The notes beneath the pieces were generated by a model. The model did not search any database. It saw only the letters and a program-made list of their open reading frames with translations, and had not been told where the DNA came from. Of a stretch of 64,000 nucleotides of DNA, positions 9,236-18,356 are shown piece by piece. Source of the DNA: Herpetosiphon aurantiacus DSM 785. GTDB taxonomy: Bacteria; Chloroflexota; Chloroflexia; Chloroflexales; Herpetosiphonaceae. The stretch is taken from contig CP000875.1 of the NCBI GenBank assembly GCA_000018565.1, positions 1,813,199 to 1,877,198 of the forward strand, in the 5' to 3' direction. The first letter of the stretch is position 1. The number at the start of each line of letters is the position of its first letter. A program made the translations under genes and the position numbers.

Positions 9236-9318
9236 CGGCTCGTGATACCAGACGATTTTGTGAATACGCTGGTAGCGCTAGCAATGCGCAACGTTTTGCA
9301 CACGAGGAGATTAAATCA

Positions 9319-9615
9319 ATGGATGCAACCCAGGCAATTATCTTATGCGCTGGACTTCAAAAATCATATGCTTACGAAGATAGCAAATTTATGTTTGATA
9401 TAGCGGGACGACCAGCGTTCTCCTATACCATGGAATCAATTCTTGAGGTTTTTCCTGAATCAGCAGTGACGATTATCACGTCACAACGCTTTCAAGATTT
9501 TAATGCGTTTATTAATCAAGCTTACCCTACGGCAACTGTGGCGTTTGATGATAATCCTGGCTCGGGTACTGCCCTTTCATTAAAAAAAGCTACTCCTTTC
9601 AAGAAGCTCAATTAG
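9319..9615 (+). pseudogene. Truncated NTP-transferase (N-terminal part only)
   Basis: About 90 codons resemble the start of a sugar/CDP-type nucleotidyltransferase: AIILCAGLQKS, a lysine in DSKFMFDIAGRPAFSYT, then DDNPGSGTALSLKKA. A normal enzyme would continue for at least 100 more residues; here the frame leaves the family at an A7 run (9582-9588) and stops at 9615. Directly after the run, in the -1 frame, condensation-domain sequence begins. The gene therefore looks like a remnant fused to the NRPS by a deletion. Eight A residues instead of seven, or -1 slippage, would join the two into one chain. A GAGGAGA ribosome site precedes the ATG. Confidence 0.65.
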
Positions 9616-11345
9616 CCTATTGGGCGAAGCAATTAGCTGGCCCATTACCAGTCCTCCAGCTTCCAATAGCACACGCCCGATCGACGGTACAGCAAACGTT
9701 TCAAGGCAAAACTGCATATTTTTCAATTAATGAGGAGCTAACCAAAGCCCTCAAAGCATTTGCTCATCAGGAGCAAGCTAGCCTTTTTATGATCTTAGCG
9801 ACAACGATTAAGCTGCTGCTATATCGGTATAGTAATCAAACCGATATGCTGATTGGTACGCCCGTAGCGGGGCGTTTAACCACAGCTTTAGAATCGATTG
9901 TAGGATTTTTGGCTAATACCCTTGTATTAAGAACCTCGCTTGCTGGCCAACCTTCTTTTCGTGTACTTCTGCAACGGGTTCGCGAGGTTGCACTTGCGGC
10001 ATATGCGCACCAAGCGCTGCCCTTCGAGCGCTTACTTCAGCAGCTCGGCCCGAATCGTAGCCAAAGCCATTTACCAGTGTTTCAAGTACTGGTTACCATC
10101 CAAAATAGCCCTGAGGCCACGCTCCAACTGGTTGATACCAAGATTGTGCCGATTGAATTTGAGCGTGGAACGGCTAAATTTGATTTAAGCTTTGTGTTTA
10201 CTGAGACCATGAATGGCTTGGCGGGAGGCATTGAATACAACACTGATCTGTTTGATGCTGCAACGATTGAGCGCATGATCGGGCATTTAAACAGCTTATT
10301 GCTTGCTGGTTTAAGTGCGCCAGATCTGTCAATTGCGCGTTTGCCGCTGTTGACCACTGCTGAGTATGCGCGATATATTGCACAATCTCGTGGCATCGCG
10401 AGCAACTTCCCAAGCGAAAGCTGTGTACTGACCTTATTTGAACAGCAGGTGGCGCGAACACCGCATGCGCTAGCTGTTGTTCAGGGTCACGCCAGCCTTA
10501 CCTATCAAGCTTTAGATCATCAAGCGAATCAGCTAGCCTATTATCTTGCGGCCCTCGGCGTGAAACCAGGGACAGGGGTGGGTTTGTGCATTGAGCGAAC
10601 TCTAATGATGGTGGTTGGGATGATGGGTATTCTGAGGCTTGGGGCAATCTATGTGCCGATTGATCCGAGCTATCCACCTGAACGTCAAGCTTATATGGTC
10701 GCGAATGCTGGTTTGGTTGCGCTTGTAACACAAGATCAATTGGCAAGTGCGCTGCAAGCCCAACAGCCTAAGCTCGCAATTGTTGCGCTTGATACCGATT
10801 GGACGGCAATTGCCTGTGCCCCACGCGTCAAACTGCCGCTCATCACGGCTGATATGGTTCTGTACAGTATCTATACATCGGGATCGACTGGAGTTCCGAA
10901 GGGCACAGAAGTAACCCATCGTAACTTTGTGAATCTGCTCAATTGGTATATTACGGAATTTAATTTAGGGTCTGACGATCGGTTTTTGTTAGTGACATCG
11001 TTGAGTTTTGATCTGACCCAAAAAAATGTTTTTGCGCCGTTGATCAGCGGGGGAACTCTCTATTTGTACGATGCGCCCCAGTATGATCCGCATACGATAA
11101 CATCACTGATTGATCAGCATGCAATAACCGTCATTAATTGTACGCCAAGCGCTTTTTATCCGCTGGTTGAAACAACGCCTGATCAGGCGATCGTGCAGCT
11201 AAAATCGCTCAGATGGCTCTTTTTAGGCGGTGAACCGATCAATCTGAGTCGATTCCATGGGTGGATGCAATCGAGCCATTATCAGGCAACCATTATTAAT
11301 ACCTATGGGCCAACTGAGTGTACTGATATTGCAGCGAGTTATTAG
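9588..11345 (+). CDS. NRPS1 fragment: half condensation domain plus adenylation domain, ends at in-frame TAG
   Basis: Starting with SYSFQEAQLAYWAKQL, this frame holds the C-terminal half of a condensation domain (FMILATTIKLLLYRYSNQTD, IVGFLANTLVLRT, PFERLLQQL) and the first three quarters of an adenylation domain (LTYQALDHQANQLA, YTSGSTGVPKGTEVTH, LYDAPQ, INTYGPTECTD). The catalytic HHxxxDG half of the condensation domain is missing. The binding-pocket residues, aligned by hand to GrsA, are D-L-K-N-F-G-T-D-I; the lysine at position 239 would suit an acidic side chain. The frame ends at TAG (11343-11345), after which the same frame continues the adenylation domain without a gap. There is no plausible translation start of its own; ATG at 9789 lies inside the domain. 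Confidence 0.8.
   Translation, partial: SYSFQEAQLAYWAKQLAGPLPVLQLPIAHARSTVQQTFQGKTAYFSINEELTKALKAFAHQEQASLFMILATTIKLLLYRYSNQTDMLIGTPVAGRLTTALESIVGFLANTLVLRTSLAGQPSFRVLLQRVREVALAAYAHQALPFERLLQQLGPNRSQSHLPVFQVLVTIQNSPEATLQLVDTKIVPIEFERGTAKFDLSFVFTETMNGLAGGIEYNTDLFDAATIERMIGHLNSLLLAGLSAPDLSIARLPLLTTAEYARYIAQSRGIASNFPSESCVLTLFEQQVARTPHALAVVQGHASLTYQALDHQANQLAYYLAALGVKPGTGVGLCIERTLMMVVGMMGILRLGAIYVPIDPSYPPERQAYMVANAGLVALVTQDQLASALQAQQPKLAIVALDTDWTAIACAPRVKLPLITADMVLYSIYTSGSTGVPKGTEVTHRNFVNLLNWYITEFNLGSDDRFLLVTSLSFDLTQKNVFAPLISGGTLYLYDAPQYDPHTITSLIDQHAITVINCTPSAFYPLVETTPDQAIVQLKSLRWLFLGGEPINLSRFHGWMQSSHYQATIINTYGPTECTDIAASY
11343..11345 (+). other. In-frame TAG interrupting the NRPS1 adenylation domain
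   Basis: The codon TAG separates TDIAASY from IDALAQLAEKPIPIG, which are adjacent in intact adenylation domains. A single substitution (from CAG or AAG, for example) would explain it. Nothing else around it is disturbed. Confidence 0.85.
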
Positions 11346-13076
11346 ATTGATGCGCTTGCACAACTGGCTGAAAAGCCAATACCAATTGGCATGCCGATTT
11401 ACAATAGCCAACTCTTAATTCTGAACGATGGTCTACAGCCAGTTCCCGATGGATGTATTGGCCAAATTTGGATTAGTGGGGCTGGAGTTGGCAATGGCTA
11501 TACTGGCCAGCCAGGGTTGACGGCTGAGCGTTTTCGGCCTAACCCCTTTGATTATATCCCTGGCTCGCGGATGTATTGCAGCGGTGATCTGGGTCGGCGT
11601 AACCAGAATGGGGCAATCGAATTTCTCGGGCGTACTGATCATCAGGTAAAAATTCGCGGCTTTCGGGTTGAATTAACCGAAATTGCACAGCGCTTACAGC
11701 AGCATCCGGCGGTTCGCGAGGCGCTTGTTATGCGGCACGAGCATCCGCTGCGGGGCGAATATCTTGTTGCATATGTTGTGCTGATCCAGCCGGCTCAAGC
11801 CGATGTTGGTGCGTTGCGGCGCTATCTTGCAAAGCATAGTCCACCCTATCTCGTTCCAGCTGAAATTGTGCTACTGGAGGCATTTCCGCTTAGCCCAAAT
11901 GGCAAGATCGATCGGCAGGCGTTGCCGCATCCCACGGCGAATGTTCATGCTGGTGAGGCTCGCCAACCCGCTGCTCGCTCATTTGACCCACTTGAGTTTC
12001 AAATACGCACAATCTGGGAAGAGACGCTTGGCATTGAACCGATTGGGGCACAAGCGAATTTTTTTGAGCTTGGTGGGCATTCGTTGCTTGCGATTGCATT
12101 GATGGCACGGATCGAAGAACGGCTTGGTAAACGCTTGCCAATTACCATCCTCTTTGATGCCCCCACGATCGAGCAAATGGTCGGCTTGCTTCGGCAGGAG
12201 GGCTATGCGCCGCGATGGTCGCCGATGGTTTTGATGCAAGCAGGGCGTAAGGGGTTTCCTGCACTATTTTGTGTCCATGCACTTAGTGGCAGCGCCTTTG
12301 CCTACACAGTATTGCCCAAACATATCTCACCCGACCAACCATTTTATGGGATTGAATCGCGCGGTCGCGATATTAACCAAGCCCCTGATCGCTCGATTGA
12401 GGCCATGGCGGCCTATTATATTGAGCATATGCGGCTGATTCAACCTAGTGGACCATATTGTATTGCTGGATGGTCATTAGGTGGGCCAGTTGCCTTTGAA
12501 ATGGCTCAGCAATTATATCGTGCTGGTGAAACAGTGGCGTTGCTGGCGATTGTTGATACGGGAGCGCCCTTGGCTGGGCGATTACCAATTGAACCAGCTG
12601 CCATTGATGATCTTTCTTTATTGGTGCCACGCTTACGCCATTTTGGAATTAATCTCGATTTGGACTTCATTCAAGCACTTCCGGCAGATCAGCAGCTTCC
12701 TTATATTATGCAACAAGCAGTGAGTGGTGGTTTTTGGTCGGCAAACATTACGCTTGCCGAAATTAAGCGTAAAGGTGAGCTGATTCGCACAAATTTAGCC
12801 GCACGACGCAACTATAGCGCCCAGCCCTACCCTGGGACAATCAACCTCTTCCGCACCAAACAACATCCAGGTTATAGCGACGACGAAGTTACGCTTGGTT
12901 GGGATCAATTGGCTTTAACGGGAGTTAAGGTGTGGGAAATCCCTGGTGATCACCTCTCAATTTTTCATAGTCCTTATGTTGAGGTGTTGGGGCACGCATT
13001 ATGGGAGTGTCTTCAGGGTTGTACGGATCAGCTAGACGAACTCGATTACGCGCATGAACGATATCGAGCGCAATGA
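11346..13076 (+). CDS. NRPS1 continuation: rest of adenylation domain, carrier protein, thioesterase
   Basis: This frame is continuous with the preceding fragment except for the TAG. It supplies adenylation motifs A6-A10 (GYTGQPGLTAERF, MYCSGDLGRR, DHQVKIRGFRVEL, PNGKIDRQALP), a carrier domain with the phosphopantetheine serine in FFELGGHSLLA, and a type I thioesterase with nucleophile in IAGWSLGGPVA near 12469 and the histidine in IPGDHLSIF. A thioesterase at the end makes this the terminating module. The first ATG (11391) has no ribosome site, so translation probably depends on reading through or on the TAG being an artefact. Its TGA overlaps the in-frame ATG at 13073. Confidence 0.82.
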   Translation: MDALAQLAEKPIPIGMPIYNSQLLILNDGLQPVPDGCIGQIWISGAGVGNGYTGQPGLTAERFRPNPFDYIPGSRMYCSGDLGRRNQNGAIEFLGRTDHQVKIRGFRVELTEIAQRLQQHPAVREALVMRHEHPLRGEYLVAYVVLIQPAQADVGALRRYLAKHSPPYLVPAEIVLLEAFPLSPNGKIDRQALPHPTANVHAGEARQPAARSFDPLEFQIRTIWEETLGIEPIGAQANFFELGGHSLLAIALMARIEERLGKRLPITILFDAPTIEQMVGLLRQEGYAPRWSPMVLMQAGRKGFPALFCVHALSGSAFAYTVLPKHISPDQPFYGIESRGRDINQAPDRSIEAMAAYYIEHMRLIQPSGPYCIAGWSLGGPVAFEMAQQLYRAGETVALLAIVDTGAPLAGRLPIEPAAIDDLSLLVPRLRHFGINLDLDFIQALPADQQLPYIMQQAVSGGFWSANITLAEIKRKGELIRTNLAARRNYSAQPYPGTINLFRTKQHPGYSDDEVTLGWDQLALTGVKVWEIPGDHLSIFHSPYVEVLGHALWECLQGCTDQLDELDYAHERYRAQ

Positions 13077-13105
13077 ATGCAAATGAATGCATGGGAGGTT
13101 GTGAG

Positions 13106-16100
13106 ATGCGTATTCAAGGAGCGACCCAGAGCAATCCAACCGATACAAGCCCGGATGACGATCAACCCTGGTGCATCCATGAGCTGGTTGCCCAACAATC
13201 ACGCTATTGGGCTGATGCTGTGGCGGTTATCCACGCTGACACGCAATTAACCTATGCCCAATTAGACCAGCGGGCTAACCAAGTTGCCCACGCCCTGCTT
13301 GAGCAGGGGATTAAGCCCGATCACCTCGTTGCTCTCTGCCTTGAGCGCTCAATCGACATGCTGATTATCGTGTTTGGCATTCTAAAAGCCGGTGCAGCCT
13401 ATTTACCGATAGACCCTCACTACCCGTATGAGCGTCAACGCTTTATGATCGAACACTCACAAGCACCGCTCGTAATCACCACAGCTCCATTGGAAGGAGC
13501 GCTTGCTTCAAGGCCTGTGGAAATCCAGCTTGAATTATTAATGGCAATTGCTGCTCAAAAACCAACGAGTGCCCCTAATCAACGAGTTGATCCTGATCAA
13601 TTGGCGTATGTTATCTATACCTCAGGCTCAAGCGGTCAGCCTAAAGGAGTGATGATCACGCATCGAGCGTTGGTCAATCATATGCAATGGATGCAAACAA
13701 CCTTTGGCTTTAATCGCCATGATCGGTTCTTGCAAAAGACTCCATTGAGTTTCGATGCGTCGGTTTGGGAATGTTATGCCCCATTATTGTGTGGCGGTCA
13801 GTTGATTCTAGCCAAGCCTGATGGTCATCACGATGCCCACTATCTGGTGGAAATGATTCAGCGCTATCAGATTTCGGTGCTTCAGGTGGTTCCTTCGTTG
13901 TTGCGCATGCTCCAAACTGAACCACAGCTGGCCAATTGTCGGAGCTTACGCTACTTGTTTATTGGTGGTGAACCACTGCATAGTGAGCTTGTGGCCCAAG
14001 TACGTCGCGTTTTGCCAGCTAGGATGATTAATTTGTATGGGCCAACCGAAGCCACCATTGATGCAACATGGGCTGAATGCAACCAAACGACCGAATATCC
14101 AACCATCCCAATTGGCTACCCGATTGATAATCTTACGACATGGGTGCTCGATGCCCAGATGCAGCCAGTTGCAGTTGGTAGATCTGGCGAACTCTATATT
14201 GGTGGAATGGGCTTAGCCCGAGGCTATCAACGGCAACCAGATCGCTCGGCTGAGCGCTTTGTGCCCGATCCATTTAGTACACAACCTGGGACGCGGCTTT
14301 ATAAAACTGGCGATCGCGTTCGCTTGCTTGCCAATGGTGCGCTGCTTTTTCTCGATCGGATTGATCAGCAAATTAAGCTCCGTGGGTATCGGATTGAGTT
14401 GGGCGAGATTCAGGCCGGTCTCGAACGCCACCCTCAGATTCGCCAATCGGTTGTTGTAGGCCAGCTCGATCAGACTAAGACGCTTCAATTGGTGGCCTAT
14501 GTGGTACCAATGCCCGAGGCTAGAATTCCAATTGAGCAATTAAGAGCGCTTTTGAAAGCCCAACTGCCGCGTTATATGCTGCCAAGCGCATTTGTGATCT
14601 TGGAACGGTTGCCACTGCTTGCCAATGGCAAACTTGATCGGGCTAGCTTGCCGCTTCCAGCACCATCAGCCTACCAATCGTCAGTCATTGTGCCGCCACG
14701 CACGCCCCAGGAAATGCACTTGTTGCAACAATGGCAGGAGCTTCTTGGTTTCGATCAGATTAGTATTGATGATGATTTTTTCGATTTAGGCGGGCACTCG
14801 TTGTTGGCAACGCAGCTTGTGGCCCGAATGCGTGATCAGTTCCAGCGCGATTGGTCGGTCGCAACAATTTTCAACTATCCAACAATCGAGCAGTTGGCGG
14901 CGCAACTGCGGTCAACCCCTGATCATCAGCACGTCGCAACGATTCCCGTGGCTGATCGTCAGCAACGGATTCCCTTGAGCACGATGCAGGAACGCGTTTG
15001 GTTTCTTACCCAACTTAATCCTGAAAGCCGTGCCTATCATTTTCAGATGACAATTCATTTTACTGGGCAATTGCATGTGCCAATCCTTGAGCAAGCGTGT
15101 AGTGAGATTGTACGGCGGCATGAAATTCTGCGAACGACCTTTCCGACTGAAGCTGGTCAGCCATATCAGCAGATTCATGCGCCGTGGGCTGTAACAATTC
15201 CTAGCATCGATTTGCGACAGTATCCGTTGGAGCAAGCAAGTCATTTGGCTGAGCAAGCAATTGCTGTTGCAATGTGTGAGGCCTTTGATCTTACCCAACT
15301 GCCCTTGGTGCGCTGGAGTGTTTTTCGGTTAGCCGACGATCAATGGATGTTATTGCAGATTGAGCATCATTTTATCCACGATGGTTGGTCGATTGCGCGA
15401 CTGTTGGCTGAAATAAAGACACTCTATACTGATTATCTTGCTGGATTAGCCCCATCGTTGCCTGCGTTGCCAATTCAATATGCTGATTTTGCAGTTTGGC
15501 AGCGTCAGCAATTAAACGCTGGCTTGCTCGAACGTGATTTGCGCTATTGGGAGGCGCAATTGGCGCATCGTCCAGTTGTGCTTGAACTTCCGACCGATTA
15601 TCAACGACCACCTGTGCAAAGTATGCGTGGTTCAGCTGAGCGGATTGCAATTCCGGCTGAGTTGGCAAATGCTGCCCGTGAATTAAGCCGTCGGGTCGGG
15701 ACAACCTTATTTATGACCTTGCTCACAACATTTAGCACGTTGCTCTACCGTTATACCGAGCAAACCGATATTCTGCTTGGATCAGGAATTGCCAATCGGC
15801 GGCAACGTGAGCTTGAGCCATTGTTGGGGATGTTTGTTAATACGGTCGTACTCCGCACTGATCTCCAGGGGAATCCTAGCTTCCGAGAACTTTTGCTTCG
15901 CACGCGTTCGTTAATGCTGGAGCAGTATGAACACCTTGATGTTTTGATTGAAAAGGTGGTTGAACGGTTACGTTTACCGCGCGATTTGAGCCGCAATCCA
16001 CTGTTTCAAGTGATGTTTAGCTTTCACGATTCGCCAGTACCAACGCTTGATCTGCCAATGCTTCATGGCGAGATTCTCGAACGCAATAACGGTTCGGCGA

Positions 16101-18250
16101 AGGCCGACCTGAACGTGATTGTGATTCCATATGCTGAACAACATGGGGCGGCGGGCCATAGTGCTGAGCAAAAAGCGATTACGATGATCTGGGAATATAG
16201 CACTGATCTGTTTACCCAAGCGACGATTCAAACCATGATTGGGCATTTTCAAGCACTGTTGCGGTCTGTTACCCAGAATCCTGATCAGCGGATTAATCAG
16301 CTAGCCATGCTCAGTCGTGCTGAAACTGCCCAATGCCTTGAGCAGGCCCGTGGTCCGCTTGTTCCAACTCCAACAACGACCCTGCATGGTTTGTTTGCCA
16401 ATTATGTTCGCGAGCAACCAAATGCCCTTGCAATTGTCACAGACCATGAATCTATCAGCTATAGCCGCTTGAATCAGCGGGCTGACATGCTAGCGGGTGC
16501 GCTTCGCCAAGCTGGGGTTGGGCCAGGGATGGAGGTGGGGATTGTGAGTGAGCCCTCAATTGCAACAATTGCTGGAATTCTGGCAGTGCTGAAATTGGGC
16601 GCAGCCTATGTTCCACTTGATCCGAGCCATCCTCAACAACGCCTCAACTTGATCATCAACGAAGCTCAACTCCAAGCAATCTTGGTTGAATCGCAGCTTG
16701 AACAGTTGCTGCCGAACACATCGGCGGCAATTATTCGGCTTGATAGCGACCATGGAGCAGTAACAGATTACCCGATTGTAGCTGCTCAGGCGTGTGCCTA
16801 TGGCTTATTTACCTCGGGTTCTACTGGGCAACCAAAAGGAGTAGCCTGTAGTCATGAGGCAGTGATCAATCTTTTGGATGCCATGCAGCAGATGCGTCCA
16901 CTTCCGCAGGGATGTCGCCATAGTTTATGGACAAGCCTCAGCTTTGATGTTTCAGTCTATGAGATATTTAGTGCGCTTACCCAAGGCGGCACGCTATACT
17001 TAATCGATCAGACTATGCGGCTTGATGCCGACCAGTTTTTTGCTTGGTTGGCCAAATATGCCATTGAAAGTGCCTATATTCCACCATTTATGCTCCATGA
17101 TTTAGCGCTTTGGCTGATGGCGAATCGGAATCGACTCCAGCTCAAACGACTTTTAGTTGGGGTTGAACCAATTCCTGAGCAGAATTTAGCGATAATTGGG
17201 CAGCTGATCCCTGGATTAACGATCATTAATGGGTATGGTCCAACGGAAACAACAATCTGTGCGACGTTCTATAGCGTGCCACCGTTCAACGATTCAGCTC
17301 GGGTAACGCCAATCGGTCGGGCAATTCAGCAGATGGCAGTCTATGTGCTTGATCGGGAGTTGCAGCCGATGCCAACCGGAGTTATTGGCGATATCTATAT
17401 TGCTGGAATTGGGTTGGCGCTAGGCTATATTGCCAAGCCAGATCTGACGGCTGAGGTATTTTTGCCTAACCCATTAAGTGCTGAGCCAGGGATGCGTATG
17501 TATCGGAGTGGTGATCGTGGACGGTACTTGGCTGATGGTTCATTAATGTTTGTCGGTCGGAGTGATCGCCAAGTCAAAATTCGAGGAATGCGGATTGAGC
17601 TTAATGAGATTCGTACATGCGTGCTGCAGCATGCTCAGGTGCATGAGGCGGTCGTTAATATTTATAATGATCAGCCTGATAATCCTCAAATCGTTGCGTA
17701 TGTTGTTCCAACCAAGGGTCAGTTGCTGACTGAGGCTTCGCTACGAACATATATTGGTCAGAAATTGCCGCTCGCGATGCAGCCACAAGCGTTTGTGCTG
17801 CTTGATCGATTGCCGCTTACGGCCAATGATAAACTTGATTGGGCTGCTTTGCCTGCGCCATTTCCTGCAACCCGATTAAGCCCCATGGAAGCTCCATCGA
17901 CCCCGCTTGAGCAGATCCTTGCTGGTATTTGGAGTGAGCTATTTGCCCAACCAGCAATCAGCATTGATGCTAACTTTTTTGAGTTAGGCGGCCATTCATT
18001 ATTGGCAACCCGAGTTGCCTCGCGGCTCCAAGAAACATTGCATAAAACAATTCCAGTCAGCCTCTTTTTTCAATATCCCACGATCAAGCAACTGGCCCAT
18101 GTTCTCGATGGCTACACTGCTTATGAATCAGACCATCATCGCGCCATGCTGCCGGAAAGCGATAGATCACTGCTGAGTCGCGTTCATGAGCTTTCTGAGC
18201 AGGAGGTTGATCAATTACTGGCTCAATTCCTTGATGAATCTGTTGAATAA
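13106..18250 (+). CDS. NRPS2: A-PCP-C-A-PCP peptide synthetase
   Basis: A 1714-residue nonribosomal peptide synthetase with an intact frame. Order of domains: adenylation A1 (YTSGSSGQPKG near 13616), carrier (DLGGHSLLATQL near 14786), condensation (HHFIHDGWS near 15365, the catalytic His motif present), adenylation A2 (TSGSTGQPKG near 16812), carrier (ELGGHSLLATRV near 17983), and a short helical tail. By hand alignment to GrsA, A1 pocket residues are D-A-W-Q-F-G-L-I-D, a signature widely linked to glutamine or glutamate; A2 reads D-V-Y-Y-L-G-G-I-C, not assigned. A2 has N-D-K instead of N-G-K at motif A10. It begins with adenylation, so it should initiate the peptide. The start at 13106 is preceded by GGGAGG; ATG at 13073 is in frame. 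Confidence 0.9.
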   Translation: MRIQGATQSNPTDTSPDDDQPWCIHELVAQQSRYWADAVAVIHADTQLTYAQLDQRANQVAHALLEQGIKPDHLVALCLERSIDMLIIVFGILKAGAAYLPIDPHYPYERQRFMIEHSQAPLVITTAPLEGALASRPVEIQLELLMAIAAQKPTSAPNQRVDPDQLAYVIYTSGSSGQPKGVMITHRALVNHMQWMQTTFGFNRHDRFLQKTPLSFDASVWECYAPLLCGGQLILAKPDGHHDAHYLVEMIQRYQISVLQVVPSLLRMLQTEPQLANCRSLRYLFIGGEPLHSELVAQVRRVLPARMINLYGPTEATIDATWAECNQTTEYPTIPIGYPIDNLTTWVLDAQMQPVAVGRSGELYIGGMGLARGYQRQPDRSAERFVPDPFSTQPGTRLYKTGDRVRLLANGALLFLDRIDQQIKLRGYRIELGEIQAGLERHPQIRQSVVVGQLDQTKTLQLVAYVVPMPEARIPIEQLRALLKAQLPRYMLPSAFVILERLPLLANGKLDRASLPLPAPSAYQSSVIVPPRTPQEMHLLQQWQELLGFDQISIDDDFFDLGGHSLLATQLVARMRDQFQRDWSVATIFNYPTIEQLAAQLRSTPDHQHVATIPVADRQQRIPLSTMQERVWFLTQLNPESRAYHFQMTIHFTGQLHVPILEQACSEIVRRHEILRTTFPTEAGQPYQQIHAPWAVTIPSIDLRQYPLEQASHLAEQAIAVAMCEAFDLTQLPLVRWSVFRLADDQWMLLQIEHHFIHDGWSIARLLAEIKTLYTDYLAGLAPSLPALPIQYADFAVWQRQQLNAGLLERDLRYWEAQLAHRPVVLELPTDYQRPPVQSMRGSAERIAIPAELANAARELSRRVGTTLFMTLLTTFSTLLYRYTEQTDILLGSGIANRRQRELEPLLGMFVNTVVLRTDLQGNPSFRELLLRTRSLMLEQYEHLDVLIEKVVERLRLPRDLSRNPLFQVMFSFHDSPVPTLDLPMLHGEILERNNGSAKADLNVIVIPYAEQHGAAGHSAEQKAITMIWEYSTDLFTQATIQTMIGHFQALLRSVTQNPDQRINQLAMLSRAETAQCLEQARGPLVPTPTTTLHGLFANYVREQPNALAIVTDHESISYSRLNQRADMLAGALRQAGVGPGMEVGIVSEPSIATIAGILAVLKLGAAYVPLDPSHPQQRLNLIINEAQLQAILVESQLEQLLPNTSAAIIRLDSDHGAVTDYPIVAAQACAYGLFTSGSTGQPKGVACSHEAVINLLDAMQQMRPLPQGCRHSLWTSLSFDVSVYEIFSALTQGGTLYLIDQTMRLDADQFFAWLAKYAIESAYIPPFMLHDLALWLMANRNRLQLKRLLVGVEPIPEQNLAIIGQLIPGLTIINGYGPTETTICATFYSVPPFNDSARVTPIGRAIQQMAVYVLDRELQPMPTGVIGDIYIAGIGLALGYIAKPDLTAEVFLPNPLSAEPGMRMYRSGDRGRYLADGSLMFVGRSDRQVKIRGMRIELNEIRTCVLQHAQVHEAVVNIYNDQPDNPQIVAYVVPTKGQLLTEASLRTYIGQKLPLAMQPQAFVLLDRLPLTANDKLDWAALPAPFPATRLSPMEAPSTPLEQILAGIWSELFAQPAISIDANFFELGGHSLLATRVASRLQETLHKTIPVSLFFQYPTIKQLAHVLDGYTAYESDHHRAMLPESDRSLLSRVHELSEQEVDQLLAQFLDESVE

Positions 18251-18356
18251 GTTCGTTGCTGGTAGGATTTTTTGCTCTCGATATTGTGATTGAATTTGCA
18301 GCATCAATTGCCTTGACAAAAGCGAATATGCCGATGTTTAGGGGATTGGTTGTTGT

